A DNA stretch of 64,000 nucleotides from Pyrrhoderma lamaoense (GCA_002794735.1 NBAZ01000004.1:310001-374000); one strand, 5' to 3'. Positions 48,215 to 61,122 are shown, counted from the stretch's first letter. Program-made: numbers and translations. Notes: a model not told the origin generated them from the sequence alone.

Positions 48215-49388
48215 CTACGGGATAGCTTGCTCAAGAGCTGTTAAGAGGCTGCCGGCTCGAGACTTTTTGGCGTTCTGATGTTCTTCTGATACTGGGGAAT
48301 CAGTAGATGTGGTGGCAAATGTAACACGACGCTGGTCCTTCTGTTGATTCACTGTTTCAAGTGAAACAGAAACTTGATCTATTTGATCACCAGAACTCTG
48401 AAGCCCTGAGACCGGATCAAGAAGTTTCTTGCAATTGTCGATGAGGGTCTAATAGGAAATATCTGTAAGCTTGGGCGGGTTCCTATAGAACTATGCAAAT
48501 ACTCACAGTTCGCACTCCGCCTTTACATGTTGCGAGATAGTTGATCACTAAAGGAAGATATTTATCGGGCACCTTGAGGATACAACAAGAGAGTTTATTG
48601 CCCAGTCATAGACATTATAATATAACGAGTAGACAGACCTCTTCAATACTGAAAAAATGTTTTGCTATCCAGTTCTGATGGCCTTTGTTAAACTTCCATG
48701 ACGTAGGGGTCGTTTGGTGCTTATATACATATAACATTGCTAGCTTGTAAGTTAATAAGGTACTTTCAGATCATAAGAAATCACAAACCTGCACGAGCTT
48801 TGTCCTGAAGGTCTGTATCGTTCTCAGGATCCCGTAGAGTAGATGAAGTGTCCTCAGACTCCTTTGGACTTTTTCTACGCATCTTCCTATTATTCGGATT
48901 CTGAAGAGACTCATTCACCCTGTTGTCTTCGTTCATCGACTTTTCTTTCTTCGTTTTTTTCTCCTTCTCTTTTTTGTCCTCTTTCATCTTCTTTACGGGT
49001 TCATCGTGATTCTCGGCTTCAGCCTCAGACTCGGGTTCCGGTTTCATGGTACTAGAAGCGCCATCTTTCTTCCTTCGCTTTCTTGAAGCATTGGTGACAT
49101 CCTGGGATACATCCGTACTATTATTCTCAGCGTTGCCATCTCTCTTTCGCTTATGCTTCGCTTTTACCTCCTTGGCATTCGTTTGAGTAGATAATGTTTT
49201 CTACTTCATTTAATTTTGGTGAAGTTGAAATCAAGAAGTAATTTATGATGAACACCAATTGAATTAACACTTACATTCTCATCCTCCTTTTCCCACTTCT
49301 TGCTATGTTTGTCCGAAGATTTGTCTTTGGACTTTTTACTCCCTTTATGCTCTTTAGGTTTTATGGCATTTTCAGTGTCGGAAGACAT
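48215..49388 (-). CDS. WKF-domain nucleolar-type protein (C7orf50-like)
   Basis: Starts at 49388 with MSSDTENAIKPKEHKGSKKS. The N-terminal two thirds is Lys/Glu-rich and charged (KKMKEDKKEKEKKTKKEK), like nucleolar proteins. The WKF domain is near the C-terminus: AMLYVYKHQTTPTSWKFNKG, HQNWIAKHFFSIEE, VPDKYLPLVINYLATCKGGV, TLIDNCKKLLD. The T-S-W-K-F-N-K motif names the family (PF10180). Human C7orf50 is nucleolar and is linked to ribosome biogenesis or rRNA contexts; the biochemical role is unknown. The stop is at 48215-48217. Introns are short and in phase (GTAAGT after KEDEN; GTTTGT before AMLYVYK). The 3' end faces the WD40-like gene with about 136 bases between stops. Confidence 0.85.
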
Positions 49389-49573
49389 GATTTCCGGCAA
49401 AAAGTGTGTGAATGCTTGTTTTATTGCTTGCCGATCATCTGTAATTGGTGTAAGGCTGGCATCTCTTTCTTGAGTGCGTTATAATAAGCCTCGACTGTTG
49501 GATTCTTCGTCAACAACAGGCTGTCAGGACGACACGACATACGCCTTACGACTATAGCTGAGACTGGCATACT

Positions 49574-50417
49574 ATGGGACTCTCTGTATCTACTCTATTC
49601 TCTTCTCTTGGCTCTCTCATCAGATGGAGTAAGGAACAAGACGTTCGTATTATCATGCTTGGACTTGATTCGGCAGGGAAAACAACAATTCTCTACAGAC
49701 TTCAGGCAAGTCTTTACATCACAGCATAGCCTTATATTAGCGCTTAACAAGTGCTTTAGATTGGGGAAGTCGTATCGACAATCCCGAGTTTGTGTTCAAG
49801 TTCTTATTAATAGGCTCGTGTTCACGTACCTCATTTTTATAGCAATCGGATTTAACGTGGAATATGTACATGTGCGTGATATAAAATACAGTTGTAGGTA
49901 TAATAAGCTCTGAATCCCTATTGTTATCAGTATAAAAACATTAAGTTTACTGTTTGGGATTTAGGAGGACAATCAAGTATCCGGTAAGCCTCTCTGTCTA
50001 CTTTCTTGTTGTTCTGTGCTCATAATCTTTAAGGCCATATTGGCGGTGCTATTTCCCAAACACTGCTGGTATAATATATGTAATAGATGCTTCGGACCAT
50101 GCACGACTAGAGACATCACGTACGGAATTACTTACAATGTTAGCTGAGGATGAATTGCGTGGCGTGCCATTACTTGTTTTTGCAAACAAACAGGATATCC
50201 CGGGGCATTGGGTGCTGATGCAGTAAGTGACGCACTCGGCCTTGCTGGTGCGGAAAAGAATAGACAATGGAGTGTTCATGGTGCCTGTGCAACGGAGGGA
50301 AAAGGACTTTTTGAGGGATTAGATTGGTAAGTTTCAGACAGGTTTTCACCTTGTATATTGCCCTCTTATCGGATTTCCTTCTACTGAAGGTTGATCTCTG
50401 CTATTCAGAAGCAATAA
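49574..50417 (+). CDS. Arl1-type small GTPase, with an apparent one-base deletion
   Basis: Golgi ARF-like GTPase that recruits GRIP-domain golgins and membrane-traffic factors. Start ATG 49574, MGLSVSTLFSSLGSLIRW, with Gly2 available for N-myristoylation. G boxes: GLDSAGKT (G1), IPTIGFNVEYVH (switch I), VWDLGGQSSIR (G3), ANKQD (G4), CATEG (G5). The end is GLFEGLDWLISAIQKQ, stop 50415-50417. The first intron uses a GC donor (CAG then GCAAGT). After ANKQDIPG the frame slips by one base within CCCGGGG at about 50199-50205; downstream ALGADAVSDALGL continues in the next frame. The protein is otherwise perfectly conserved, with no room for an intron at this point. The likely cause is an assembly error; a real pseudogene is the alternative. 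ARL1 rather than another ARL is judged from the N-terminus and the LFEGLDWL end. Confidence 0.9.
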
Positions 50418-50661
50418 TCCCTATTTTTGATCTCATCGCAACTAATCTTATCCATTGCAACTCATATTGCCTACATATTATTAAGCGCCAAGGTCCAAGG
50501 CTTCTGTTATTTTAAATACCCAATTGTATATGTATTACATTCCCTGTCCAGCCATCCTTGTTTAATTGATCTTACTAGACCTAATTCAAGAGCTTTTTCA
50601 AAAATAATATTTTAGCAGTACAGGGTAGATGAGGTGTCGCAAGATGAATGAATACTCCAAA

Positions 50662-52482
50662 TTATACCTTTCCCCAGATCCAATCCCATCTAGACTCCTC
50701 TTCATTCTCTATACATTGATGATATCTACTGGTATCTAGTCTCCAGATACGTACAGTCCCGTCATCAGCACATGATGCTAACGTCTCGTCGGCCCAATCA
50801 ACAGCTCCTACTTCACCTTTTTGGCCCGGAAGTTCTATCCCTCGGTAAGTTGATGGGTCTTCTTTGGGGGCCGAGGCATCAAAAAGGAATGCAGATCCAC
50901 TTGATCCACCAGCTGCTAACCAACGCCCACATGGACTTACAGCTGTACGTACATAGAATGAATTCGTGTACATTTGTCTATGAGCGTATGCAATATCTGT
51001 CTGTGGAACACCTAGCGGAATAGAGCCAGAACCACTTGTATTGTAAGTATGTATTCGGGAGTCATTTCCCAATGCGAAGACTCGTCCGGCACTTGGACCA
51101 CTACCTATTGCCAATGAGATGATGCCTCTAGCTCGACGTGGGGAGTAGAGATGATCTACAGAAGGGGATTTGGAGGAAAATGTTGTGAAGTCATGGCTGG
51201 ATTCGTCGATCGGAAGTCGAAGAGGCATCTTCTTACTACGCTTACTTGTTGCTGCCTGGTAACGAAGGTCCCATTTACGAAGAATCCTGTCAAAAAATCG
51301 ATTAAGAATTTTCCAGCCTTAGCTTACTACGAAGACAGGTAACGTACCCATCTCCAGATCCACTGCTGATGATATGGTATGGATTTTGAGGAACGAAGAT
51401 AATGGAAGTAACGCTACGCTGAACAAGAGTGGTTCTACCGTGCTTAGTTGGCTTCCCTGGACTGTTTTCATGAGCATATGGTATAATCAAGGCAGGTGTC
51501 CACGACCCGTTGGTTCTGTCACAGTGAGAGTGACCTGCCTCTTTAGTTCTCAGGTCCCATAGGCAGATACACCCATCACGTCCTCCGCTAGCCAGAATGT
51601 TATCATTTGATGGGTCCCATGCAATGGTTTTTATGGTACTTGTATGGCCAGAGCTTAGATGGTATAACTTGGCTCCGCTAGACGATTTGGGGTCCGTGAT
51701 GCATATACTTTTGTCTCCTGAAGCAGTGGCTATTAATGCATCCGATGGCGACCACTTTACATCAAAGATGCCATTATTATGAATTTGTAAAGTAGTACGA
51801 GTAGGTTCTGACGATGTTATGTTCTGGTTAATATATGATGAAGCAGTAGTATAATCCTAGATGGCAGTCACCTGGGTCCCAATCGTTTCTTTTTATCGTG
51901 TTTAAGATATCGACGGTGCCTTCTTCCGTAGCCACAGCAAGTACAGTTGCCTTTCCCAGTTTTGAGGCTTCCCTTCATCATTAGTATATCCCTTTTTAAA
52001 TCATTGCATAGCTTACTATTAGAAAAAGCACAAGCATAGGGAGGAATCAAGTATGACTGTGAATCCAGGGAGCGACAACTAATTAAGTCTGATTTATTTG
52101 ATGACACAAACGATTCGAGGGTAGATGCTGTGGAGACTATAGGTATTTAAGTATTGTTATAGAAATTAGAAATATAAGAACGCGTACAGTCATGGAAGTG
52201 ATGGGGGCGAGAAATTCCGGATTTTAAGGCAAAAACCGCTCCATGAGCACCAGGGTGTCTCCTCCTGGGTCGGACCCTTGGAGCATTAGGGTGTGGCTCA
52301 TTTGGGAGCACATCCACATCCAAGTTTTTCTCTCGTATATCAAGGCCCGAGTCCTCTTCTGGTGAAGCCTCTTTTGGCCCATCTTCGTTTTCTGGTCTCT
52401 TTCTTTTCGCACTTGGAAGCGACGTAGTTGATATGTCATTTGTGAGATTGATTAGAGGTTTTCTAGGCTCTTGTGTGTTCAT
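50662..52482 (-). CDS. Cdt2/DTL-type WD40 substrate receptor of CRL4 ubiquitin ligase
   Basis: Substrate adaptor that links Cul4-Ddb1 to PCNA-bound targets (in fission yeast Spd1 and Cdt1). Start at 52482 (MNTQEPRKPLINLTNDISTT) with a short disordered, basic N-terminus (PSAKRKRPENED). Repeats: KLGKATVLAVATEEGTVDIL, HNNGIFDVKWSPSDALIATA, SGHTSTIKTIAWDPSNDNIL followed by ASGGRDGCICLWDLR, VTSIIFVPQNPYHIISSGSG followed by ILRKWDLR, GRVFALGNDSRIHTYN, VRTAVSPCGRWLAAGGSSGS and GEVGAVDWADETLASCADDG with TVRIWRLDTS. Two WDLR motifs fit Ddb1-binding WDxR signatures. The protein ends soon after the propeller (stop at 50662), without the long C-terminal region of animal Cdt2. All joins are in phase, including the acceptor ATCGTCAG before AACCTACTCG. 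Confidence 0.87.
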
Positions 52483-52731
52483 TGCGTTTCTCGATGGTTT
52501 ATAGGAAATAATGAGTTTGAAAGGTATCGCTAAGCACAAGTAGCACACTCGAATTACCCAAGTAGGTAGCGATATGTGACGATACGCGACAACGCGTCTG
52601 TCACGCTGCGTATATTTCGGACATGTCCGGCCTAAGATTATTTATTTTCTTAAAATCCCGAAGAGGATTATATAGTAACGTCAAGTTCTCCATTATACAT
52701 CTTGCATTTACGCCCATTAGATATCTCAACG

Positions 52732-54316
<1,585 letters not shown>

Positions 54317-54724
54317 GACATAGGAAGTGTGTATCTTACTTAGCAATGCGTTACAGTACATCAATAAGCATGTATTTTCCATCATTCTAATAATGTCAGA
54401 CAATCTCCTTGAATCAACTCTAGCTATGTATGATATTGAAGGGATGTAATAATTCAAGATAAGAGAAATGTAGATAACAACTACGAAGACAGTAGAAGGA
54501 AAAAATGCAGCAGACCTCATCCGCCGTTTCACGGAAAATATATTAGATGTATATATACAAGAAACTTATATTTATCTAACGCTATTCCTGATCGCAGACG
54601 TCAATCTAATATACAATGTGATCTTAATATATTCGACTCTAAAGCAAAGAACATTAGATGCACTTTTTTATTATCATAATGCAACGCCTAAAAGTAATAC
54701 TCTAGACAATCTCATCCTTTGATC
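54317..54724. other. Intergenic between convergent LYS12 and orphan gene
   Basis: AT-rich, no ORF of note. Probably both 3' UTRs. Confidence 0.45.
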
Positions 54725-55816
54725 TCATTGTCTTGGAAATACCAGAAACCCTTCCTTGCCTGTGATGCCCAAGTCCTCCGTTAAAGTCATCTTTTTGTTA
54801 TTAAGCATCTCACCGAGTCCCCTGATAGCTTGTGACAGCAATGTTTCTCCGTTGACAGTTGGACCTTCTTCCATGCCTTTCAATATATCTTCACAGCGCT
54901 TCGCGAGCTTAGCTTGAAGACCTATTAGCTCATTATACTCTATGAAGGCGGAAGGCCAATCACACAGATCTATATCTTGACCTGGCTGCATAATTGAGTC
55001 CCAGATTTTCCCCATCTCCACACATATTCTTATATTTAAGACTATCCGTGCACGATACAAGTTAACTATCATAGACTGAACCCGATCGAGAATGTCGGCG
55101 TAGGTGTCAAGGACGAAATTTTGTGGTGGATTACGTAAACCCAGATATGCATTGCTTAACCATTCCGCGTTTCTAGTAGCAGCAGACAATGTCTTTCCAC
55201 ATTGTACAGTCAGTTCCCAACTCTTTTTTACTAGATAAGACCGTTTTTTATAAGATTCCCATTTATCTTTTTTCCTGACTGAAATTATTTTCATTTGATC
55301 CAGCATGAACGCTTGCATTTTAGATTCCAGGTTTTCCTTTCTGATAGTCCCGTTTCCTATTCCTTCGAGGAATTTATTGCTTCTCTCAAAAAGTTTCTGA
55401 TCCGCCTTAATACTTATCGCATCTAATTCGTCTCGGTAAATGTTTAACATACGATCTCTGTACGGCTTATTTGTACAACACTGTCGATCGATTCTGAGTA
55501 GTTTGTTCATTTTTTGGACATTATCAAGTACCCTTCGACAGGTCTCGAAATGTTTTTGAGTAGATTTTTCTCTTTCCGCCTTCTTGGGTGACAAGGGCTG
55601 TCCTTTGTTATTGAAACTTCCTTCAATAGGCTTGATTCGTGGCCATTCTATGTTCCTTGGCAGAGGTATCGCTTGAAATTCCCCTGTGGGTCGAAAAACT
55701 CTACTTTGATGATCGGGTTTTGGTATCTGAAGCCCTAACTTGGGCTTTCCTTTTTTCCCTCTTCCTGGGTTTGAACTCCTGGGCGTGTGACTGTCTGACA
55801 TCTGAACATCGTTCAT
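54725..55816 (-). CDS. Intronless orphan protein, 363 residues, Lys/Arg-rich and helical
   Basis: One uninterrupted ATG-to-stop frame of 1092 bases, in a window where most genes have many introns. The N-terminal 80 residues are basic and Pro-rich (SNPGRGKKGKPKLGLQIPKP), then a long, mainly helical region: KHFETCRRVLDNVQKMNKLL, RDRMLNIYRDELDAISIKAD, MQAFMLDQMKIISVRKKDKW, KSWELTVQCGKTLSAATRNA, FVLDTYADILDRVQSMIVNL and YNELIGLQAKLAKRCEDILK. No signal peptide, membrane helix, zinc site or enzyme motif is seen. Several Cys are scattered (RQCCTNK). The layout hints at a coiled-coil or chromatin/cytoskeleton-associated protein, but this is only inference. It is AT-richer than its neighbours. Recent gene, retroposed copy or lineage-specific protein are all possible. 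Confidence 0.72.
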   Translation of the reverse strand: MNDVQMSDSHTPRSSNPGRGKKGKPKLGLQIPKPDHQSRVFRPTGEFQAIPLPRNIEWPRIKPIEGSFNNKGQPLSPKKAEREKSTQKHFETCRRVLDNVQKMNKLLRIDRQCCTNKPYRDRMLNIYRDELDAISIKADQKLFERSNKFLEGIGNGTIRKENLESKMQAFMLDQMKIISVRKKDKWESYKKRSYLVKKSWELTVQCGKTLSAATRNAEWLSNAYLGLRNPPQNFVLDTYADILDRVQSMIVNLYRARIVLNIRICVEMGKIWDSIMQPGQDIDLCDWPSAFIEYNELIGLQAKLAKRCEDILKGMEEGPTVNGETLLSQAIRGLGEMLNNKKMTLTEDLGITGKEGFLVFPRQ

Positions 55817-56834
55817 AGCTACGAGGACTTCAATTGTACCTACAAAAAACAGTGCTCTGAATTTTATAGTAATCTTTCGACATAAAACTCAGCTCGATTT
55901 AGCTCTAGCAAAGTATACGATTGATTGTAACTTTGCTTTCTTTTCAATTTTCGTTCTTTCTGCAGATACTCAACAGTAGCATTTATTATATATATTATTA
56001 TCTATAATTCTTGGTTATGGGTAGCAACTGCTTGGTGATATCCAGTCTATGTGACTCATTTACCGCAACAAGGCTTCTTCAAGTCTTGTGTTCTAATCTC
56101 AAGCTGAACGGATACTATAAACTATCACACAATTTATCTTTTTCATCCAACATTGCGTCACAGTCTCGTTTTGAAAAAATTTGCGATATATAATCTACAT
56201 ATTAGTAGTTATCAGTTAAATTAAATACCTGTTTGGTTGTGCAAAACGTAGCATGGGTGTCCTGTTCATCTTACTGCCGATGATAAAGGATTTATAGAGT
56301 CACTGACAAAGGTTTATTGCACTTGCAAATACATACCGTATCATCACGATGGTAGTGTAGGAATAAGACCCCCTTTCGCTCACAAGAAATGGTATCTTGA
56401 AAGTATTTTCACATTGTTACCCGTTTTGAGGCTTCTTACTATTTTGATATTATTATATGTGTATCAACAAGATCCTTCATCTTGCTAACAGATGATTTTC
56501 GACAAGACAGTCAAAAACTTTCCAAAGTTGAAGTAACGTTGATACGAAGTCAATAAACGACTATGTATATGACAAAGGAAGAGATCCCTTATTCGACCCC
56601 GGAACTTGGAACAAGCTCAGGAAAAATTTAAGGGATACAAATTCCAAATTAAACTTTTAGACTTTTCCTGAACATATAACGTCACGTGCATTTTTACGTA
56701 GTATTTACCTATCACCCGATATGTATCCTTCACCATAAGCAAAATAACATCCCGCAAATATTGAATTCTCTTCACCCCTGTGGACCAGGATTTCTAATTC
56801 TTCGTCCCATCCCCATCATTTCTCTCTGGCGCTC
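55817..56834. other. Intergenic, AT-rich, between two divergent genes
   Basis: About 1 kb with no convincing gene. Short frames at 56011-56193 and 56686-56901 (+) have no recognisable features; the latter overlaps the start of the next gene in another frame. It should contain promoters for the orphan gene and the small membrane protein. Confidence 0.45.
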
Positions 56835-57642
56835 ATGTCTTCTTCTGCGGCCCAGAGAGCTAAAAGACGTGAGGAGATCGACCATGTACACAGTGAGGTG
56901 ACTAAAGCGGCTGCCTGGGTTAGTATCTTATCTATTTCGTTTTTAAGGCATCCCCTTCCCCCACGATACATCAGAATCCTACGATTCATCTTTTGTCCGA
57001 GGCCACTCAGACCATTCTATATTTTTTGTCGAGTGAAGTGATCCAAATACAAGTTAATAAAGTCTATGTTTCTAGGGAGGGTTAACGTATGGGCTTGCAG
57101 GAGTAGCTTTGCTTACGATGGGGCACTATTATTCTCCCTTTTTTAGGTGAGGAATCTATCATGTTCTCTACTTATCTCATAACCTCAAACTCACTAGTAA
57201 ACATCCACATCCCATTAAACATTACTCACATCTTATAGGAGACAGACATTAGCGTTCAAGGGCTTCTTAACGATGGGCTGTATGTTTTCGTTCACTCTAT
57301 AATTAAATATCTCAAAATCTTCTCTTCTCTATTCGAGAGGGAGGGAATCTCCAATACTAAGAACCAACCACTCCCTTTATCCACTCCTCTCCCTCTCTAA
57401 TAAAACCCACAGTTGTCTGCACAGGTCTTGTCATACAGGGCGAGTCAGCTCTCCTAGCTCACGAACACGAAGTTCGAAAGCAAGAATCCCGACTACGCCG
57501 AGAAGCACGTCTTGATCTTGCAAAACGGGGTATCGTAGGTACCGAAACGGAGATTGCAAAGTGGAAGGATGAACGTGCTGCTCGTTTGTTACAGGAACAA
57601 AAACTACAGGAGCAACAATTGCAGCAGCAGCAAGAACAATAG
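56835..57642 (+). CDS. Small two-helix membrane protein, possibly RCF2/HIG1-like
   Basis: Start ATG 56835, MSSSAAQRAKRREEIDHVHS. Short exons then give GGLTYGLAGVALLTMGHYYS (first membrane helix), RRQTLAFKGFLTMG joined to CLVIQGESALLAHEHEV (second hydrophobic segment), followed by a long Arg/Glu/Gln-rich coiled-coil tail ending LQEQQLQQQQEQ at 57642. The pattern of basic N-terminus, two helices joined by a short basic loop, and GESALLAHE-type end resembles N-terminal halves of Rcf2/HIG1-type respiratory supercomplex factors, but the match is loose. All four exons join in phase (GTTAGT, GTGAGG, GTATGT donors). About 136 residues. Function otherwise unknown. Confidence 0.7.
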
Positions 57643-58470
57643 GATTAGTTATAACGGGGATCGTGATTGTTCTTTTGACCTTATTTTAGACCTACGATAT
57701 AGTTTTCCTATATAAAGCTAGGAACTTGTATTATGGATATGTATGTATAGCACCTTCCCCCCCTCCACCTTTTTCTAGCAAGAATATAATCCCTGATACT
57801 ACCGAAACTTTATCTCAGTTATGGTCCACTTCACTTCGCTTCGGGTCCAATTTTCATTCCCTTAATTATATGAGTACTAGATGAAAGAATTCAATTAAGC
57901 ATTGCGTAGGAATATATACATTGGGACATGAGTGATATCACAAAAAACAAGGAACTTGTAGGAAGTAGAAGAAAGAAAGTGTGTGTATTGGCACAGGATG
58001 GAAGGATGGATACATTCTGTGTTACGAAGCTATGTCAGAGTTATTGTTGGTGATGCTGTTGGGTTGGATTGCAAAGCAGTTGGGTAGTAAAATTGAGGAT
58101 ATTGAAGATCAAAGTGAGTTCTGAGAGAAAGAGGGTAAGAGGATCAAGATATAAAATTAAAAAGACACCGCAAAAGAGAGAAAAAGAGAAAGAGAGAGAT
58201 TTGGGATGCGTTTTAGTTCTGGTAGTGATTTTGGGTCAAAAAGAAAGTCAGAAAGTTATGACAGTGTTTCACAAAGTCCATGAAAGTAAACAAACAGAGA
58301 GTCGTGAGAGAGAGAGAAAGGGAGGGAAAGGAAGAAAGATGAGGGGGAAACGTTTTCGTTCAAGCTCTATATTGACACAAAGACACGCATTCGTGGACCG
58401 GAAGGCATTCATAAAACAGGGGAAGGAAGCACGCAATTCTATACAAGATGACCAACCCTCTATACCTCAA
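57643..58470. other. Intergenic between convergent genes
   Basis: No gene. The 136-codon frame at 58069-58479 (+) is a purine-rich (GA-rich) artefact that overlaps the stop of the C2 gene. Both 3' UTRs are expected here. Confidence 0.5.
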
Positions 58471-61122
58471 CTATGCTGAAGATGTATTCCAAAACCCCGT
58501 AGTGCTATCGTAAACCACAGGAGGCCGTGGAGGAGGCCCAGGATTATATATTTCCCCAGGTTTCACACTTCGGGGGACAATACTTCCATTGGTTTGGCTG
58601 TTCAGTTGAAGAGGGGGCTGTGATGTAGATACAATACGTCTATTCGGTAATGCAGGAGGCGGAGGTGGAGGCTGAAAACCAGATCCTGGTTGTTGTATCA
58701 TTGTAGGAGGGGGTAATGGCATAGTACCACCACCGGGCTTGTAACTGACAGGTGGCTGTGGTAAGGGTGGACGCCCAGGGGATTGTCCCTGCCCATTCAT
58801 CTGTTCCCCAGAACCATGTTGCTGGTGAAAAATCACAGGCGGCGGTGGTCCTGACACCCTTCGAAGAGGTGGAGGCGGAGGCGGGGGGATAAACCCATTC
58901 TGTTGCATCACAGGTGGAGGACCAGCAGTGATCGGAGGTTGGGAAGGAGGACCAGGTGGAACCGGTAAGGGATGCGACTGCTGTGCCGTAGGTTGCGGAG
59001 GTATATGAGACGGATTAGGATTTGTGTACATGATAGAATTGGGATGAGTGGGACTAGGTCCTTGGGGTGGTGTTTGCACCATAGCATGCGGAGGTGTAGC
59101 AGGATAACCCCCGTTTTGACCTCCTGGAGTTGGTAAAGGACGTGAACCTTGGATTGGTGGCGAGGGATTGTATTGTTGTGGAGGTGGCTGCGGCTGAGGC
59201 GGAGAAGGCGTGCTTGGTGCATACATTGGATACTGTTGCGATATTATACCCGAATGAGACGGAGAAGGAGCAGTTGCATACTGTTGTGGGGGAACCGAGT
59301 GTGGGGGACTAGTCAAGGTTGAAGAACTAGGACTTGATTGATACATCATTTGTGGGGGTTGAGGTGGGTATTGCTGATAAGGAGTATAATTCTGAGGAAC
59401 AGCCGGAGGCTGATGATAACCCATTGAAGATGATGGAGGTAGGAAGCCGGAAGGTGCAGGCGTCTGAGAAGGTTGGGGACCACAAGCATAGGGTACGGAT
59501 GTTTGGGCCGGATGAGTAACGTAACCAGTTTGTATGGGATGTATAAAACCAGATGGGGCGGGAGTACTAGAAGTCATAATTGAAAATCCAGATGATGAGG
59601 CAGGAGTTCCTGTAGGTATTGGTGCGAAGCCCGAAGGAGTTGGCGTCGTATTTGCTGGAGCAAACCCCGAAGAAGCTGATGGAATACTGTACATCGATGA
59701 GCTGTATTCTTGTTGATGGGAAGGATATCCTCCAGGATTCGGGTCATACGGTGACTGGTACGCAGGATAAGACTGCCCAGGCTCACCGAACGAATGTCTA
59801 TGTTGTGTCCGGGCTAGTGGAGTTGCAGGATTCTCATAGGAAAATGAAGAACCATTCATCGAATAACCTTCTGATCCATATTCATTAGACTGATATGAGC
59901 TAGAAGTACTAAAGGTCGAGTAAGGCTGATCGGTAGGCTTTGGAGTGTGGCCATTCCGAGGTGGCTTTAGGCACAAGAAGAGTAAGATAACGTTGCATTT
60001 TTATAGGCTTACGACACATACCGGAAAGCTTTCTCTTCTTCTACTAGGTACCCCTTGCCCATTTCTAACCGATAATCCGCCGAATTCATCTGTGAGTTGA
60101 TTAACTGTAACACTTCCAGTTGCTTGGGGGTGTGCTATCCGGCCCGCCACAGTCTCATATGGGGGGTTGTACAGATCTAGCTTCGCCAATGAACTTGCAG
60201 AATGCAATGAAGAAGTGACACTGCTCCTGCTATCCGTACTTCCAAAACTACTATCACTCTCTGAGGGAACAAAAGATCCTGGTCCTCCATATTTTATGTT
60301 AGGTTTCACTGGACGTGTTTTTGTTTTCTTCTCGGGAGGTTTCTCCTAAAGATCCGGGAGTCAACGTCAGTCATTTTGATCAAGAAGCAGTGAAACGCAC
60401 GTTTGACCAGAACGTCAGTTCTAAGTACACCTCCCACTGAACTTGTCCTTGTTCTGTAGCGTAAACCATTCTAGATGATGTTATATATGACTCCAGATTC
60501 ATTATATAAGAGTTAAGGGAACATACCGTCCGTCTCGCCCTTTGTCAGTACCTCCGTTAGATCTACAATAGTCTCCCCAATCAACTCAGGTTCTTTTGGA
60601 TCATCCGCATAGCAAGCAACAACCATTGAGTTTCCGCCTTTGATTTTCTTCTTTCGCCTCTCACTCTTTGGAGGAAGTGGAGGAGGTGTTGATCCCGGGG
60701 CCGGAGTTGTGGAGGTGCTTAAAGTATCTTCATTGTCTTCAAACAACGTAAAGCGTACTTCTTCATCCCACTCTGGGTGTTGACCACCACGCTTGATAGC
60801 ACGCGTACGTCGCTTCTCACCTGAGAGAGTGACGCTACAATATGGATCTTGTTTTCCAATGTGTCGTTTGTTAGGTAAATGTTGCTATTACAGTGCAAGT
60901 AAAGGTTATGAGTTCAAACAATCCAAGTATATTCTTATGAACGGCTTGAAGCTTATATTATCGACCATTTGCATGAAGAATTTGGAAAGAAAAGGGGGAA
61001 TTACGCGTACACGTCCACAAGGGATAGAAGGGGAGAAGGTTGACGGAGGTAAGCTAAGTTGGACATACCGCTTTTAGAATGACTACAACTAGCGTGCCAA
61101 TTTCGCGCGGAGTAGCAGACAT
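58471..61122 (-). CDS. C2-domain, proline-rich cytokinesis protein (Inn1/Fic1-like), with an apparent one-base deletion
   Basis: N-terminal C2 domain followed by a long Pro/Gln/Gly tail, the layout of ingression proteins Inn1 (budding yeast) and Fic1 (fission yeast), which couple the actomyosin ring to membrane ingression and septum synthesis through SH3 partners. Start 61122, MSATPREIGTLVVVILKA, then QHLPNKRHIGKQDPYCSVTL, SGEKRRTRAIKRGGQHPEWD, EEVRFTLFE, and VDLTEVLTKGETD. In the next exon EWFTLQNKDKFSG and EVYLELTFWSN lie in adjacent frames: one G is missing from a G-run at about 60433-60437. After EKPPEKKTKTRPVKPN a Ser-rich part leads to about 500 residues with many PxxP and polyproline runs (FIPPPPPPPLRR, FQPPPPPPALPNRR), stop 58471. 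The break is probably an assembly error, because everything downstream is intact. Confidence 0.86.

Noticed and set aside
58069..58479. 136-codon + frame, Lys/Arg/Glu-rich
   Set aside because: GA-rich simple sequence overlapping the stop region of the C2 gene on the other strand.
60385..60460. Reading the C2 exon in the alternative frame (MVYATEQGQVQWEVYLELTF)
   Set aside because: It avoids the frame break but needs a different donor phase and loses the conserved EWFTL motif; a missing G explains the data better.
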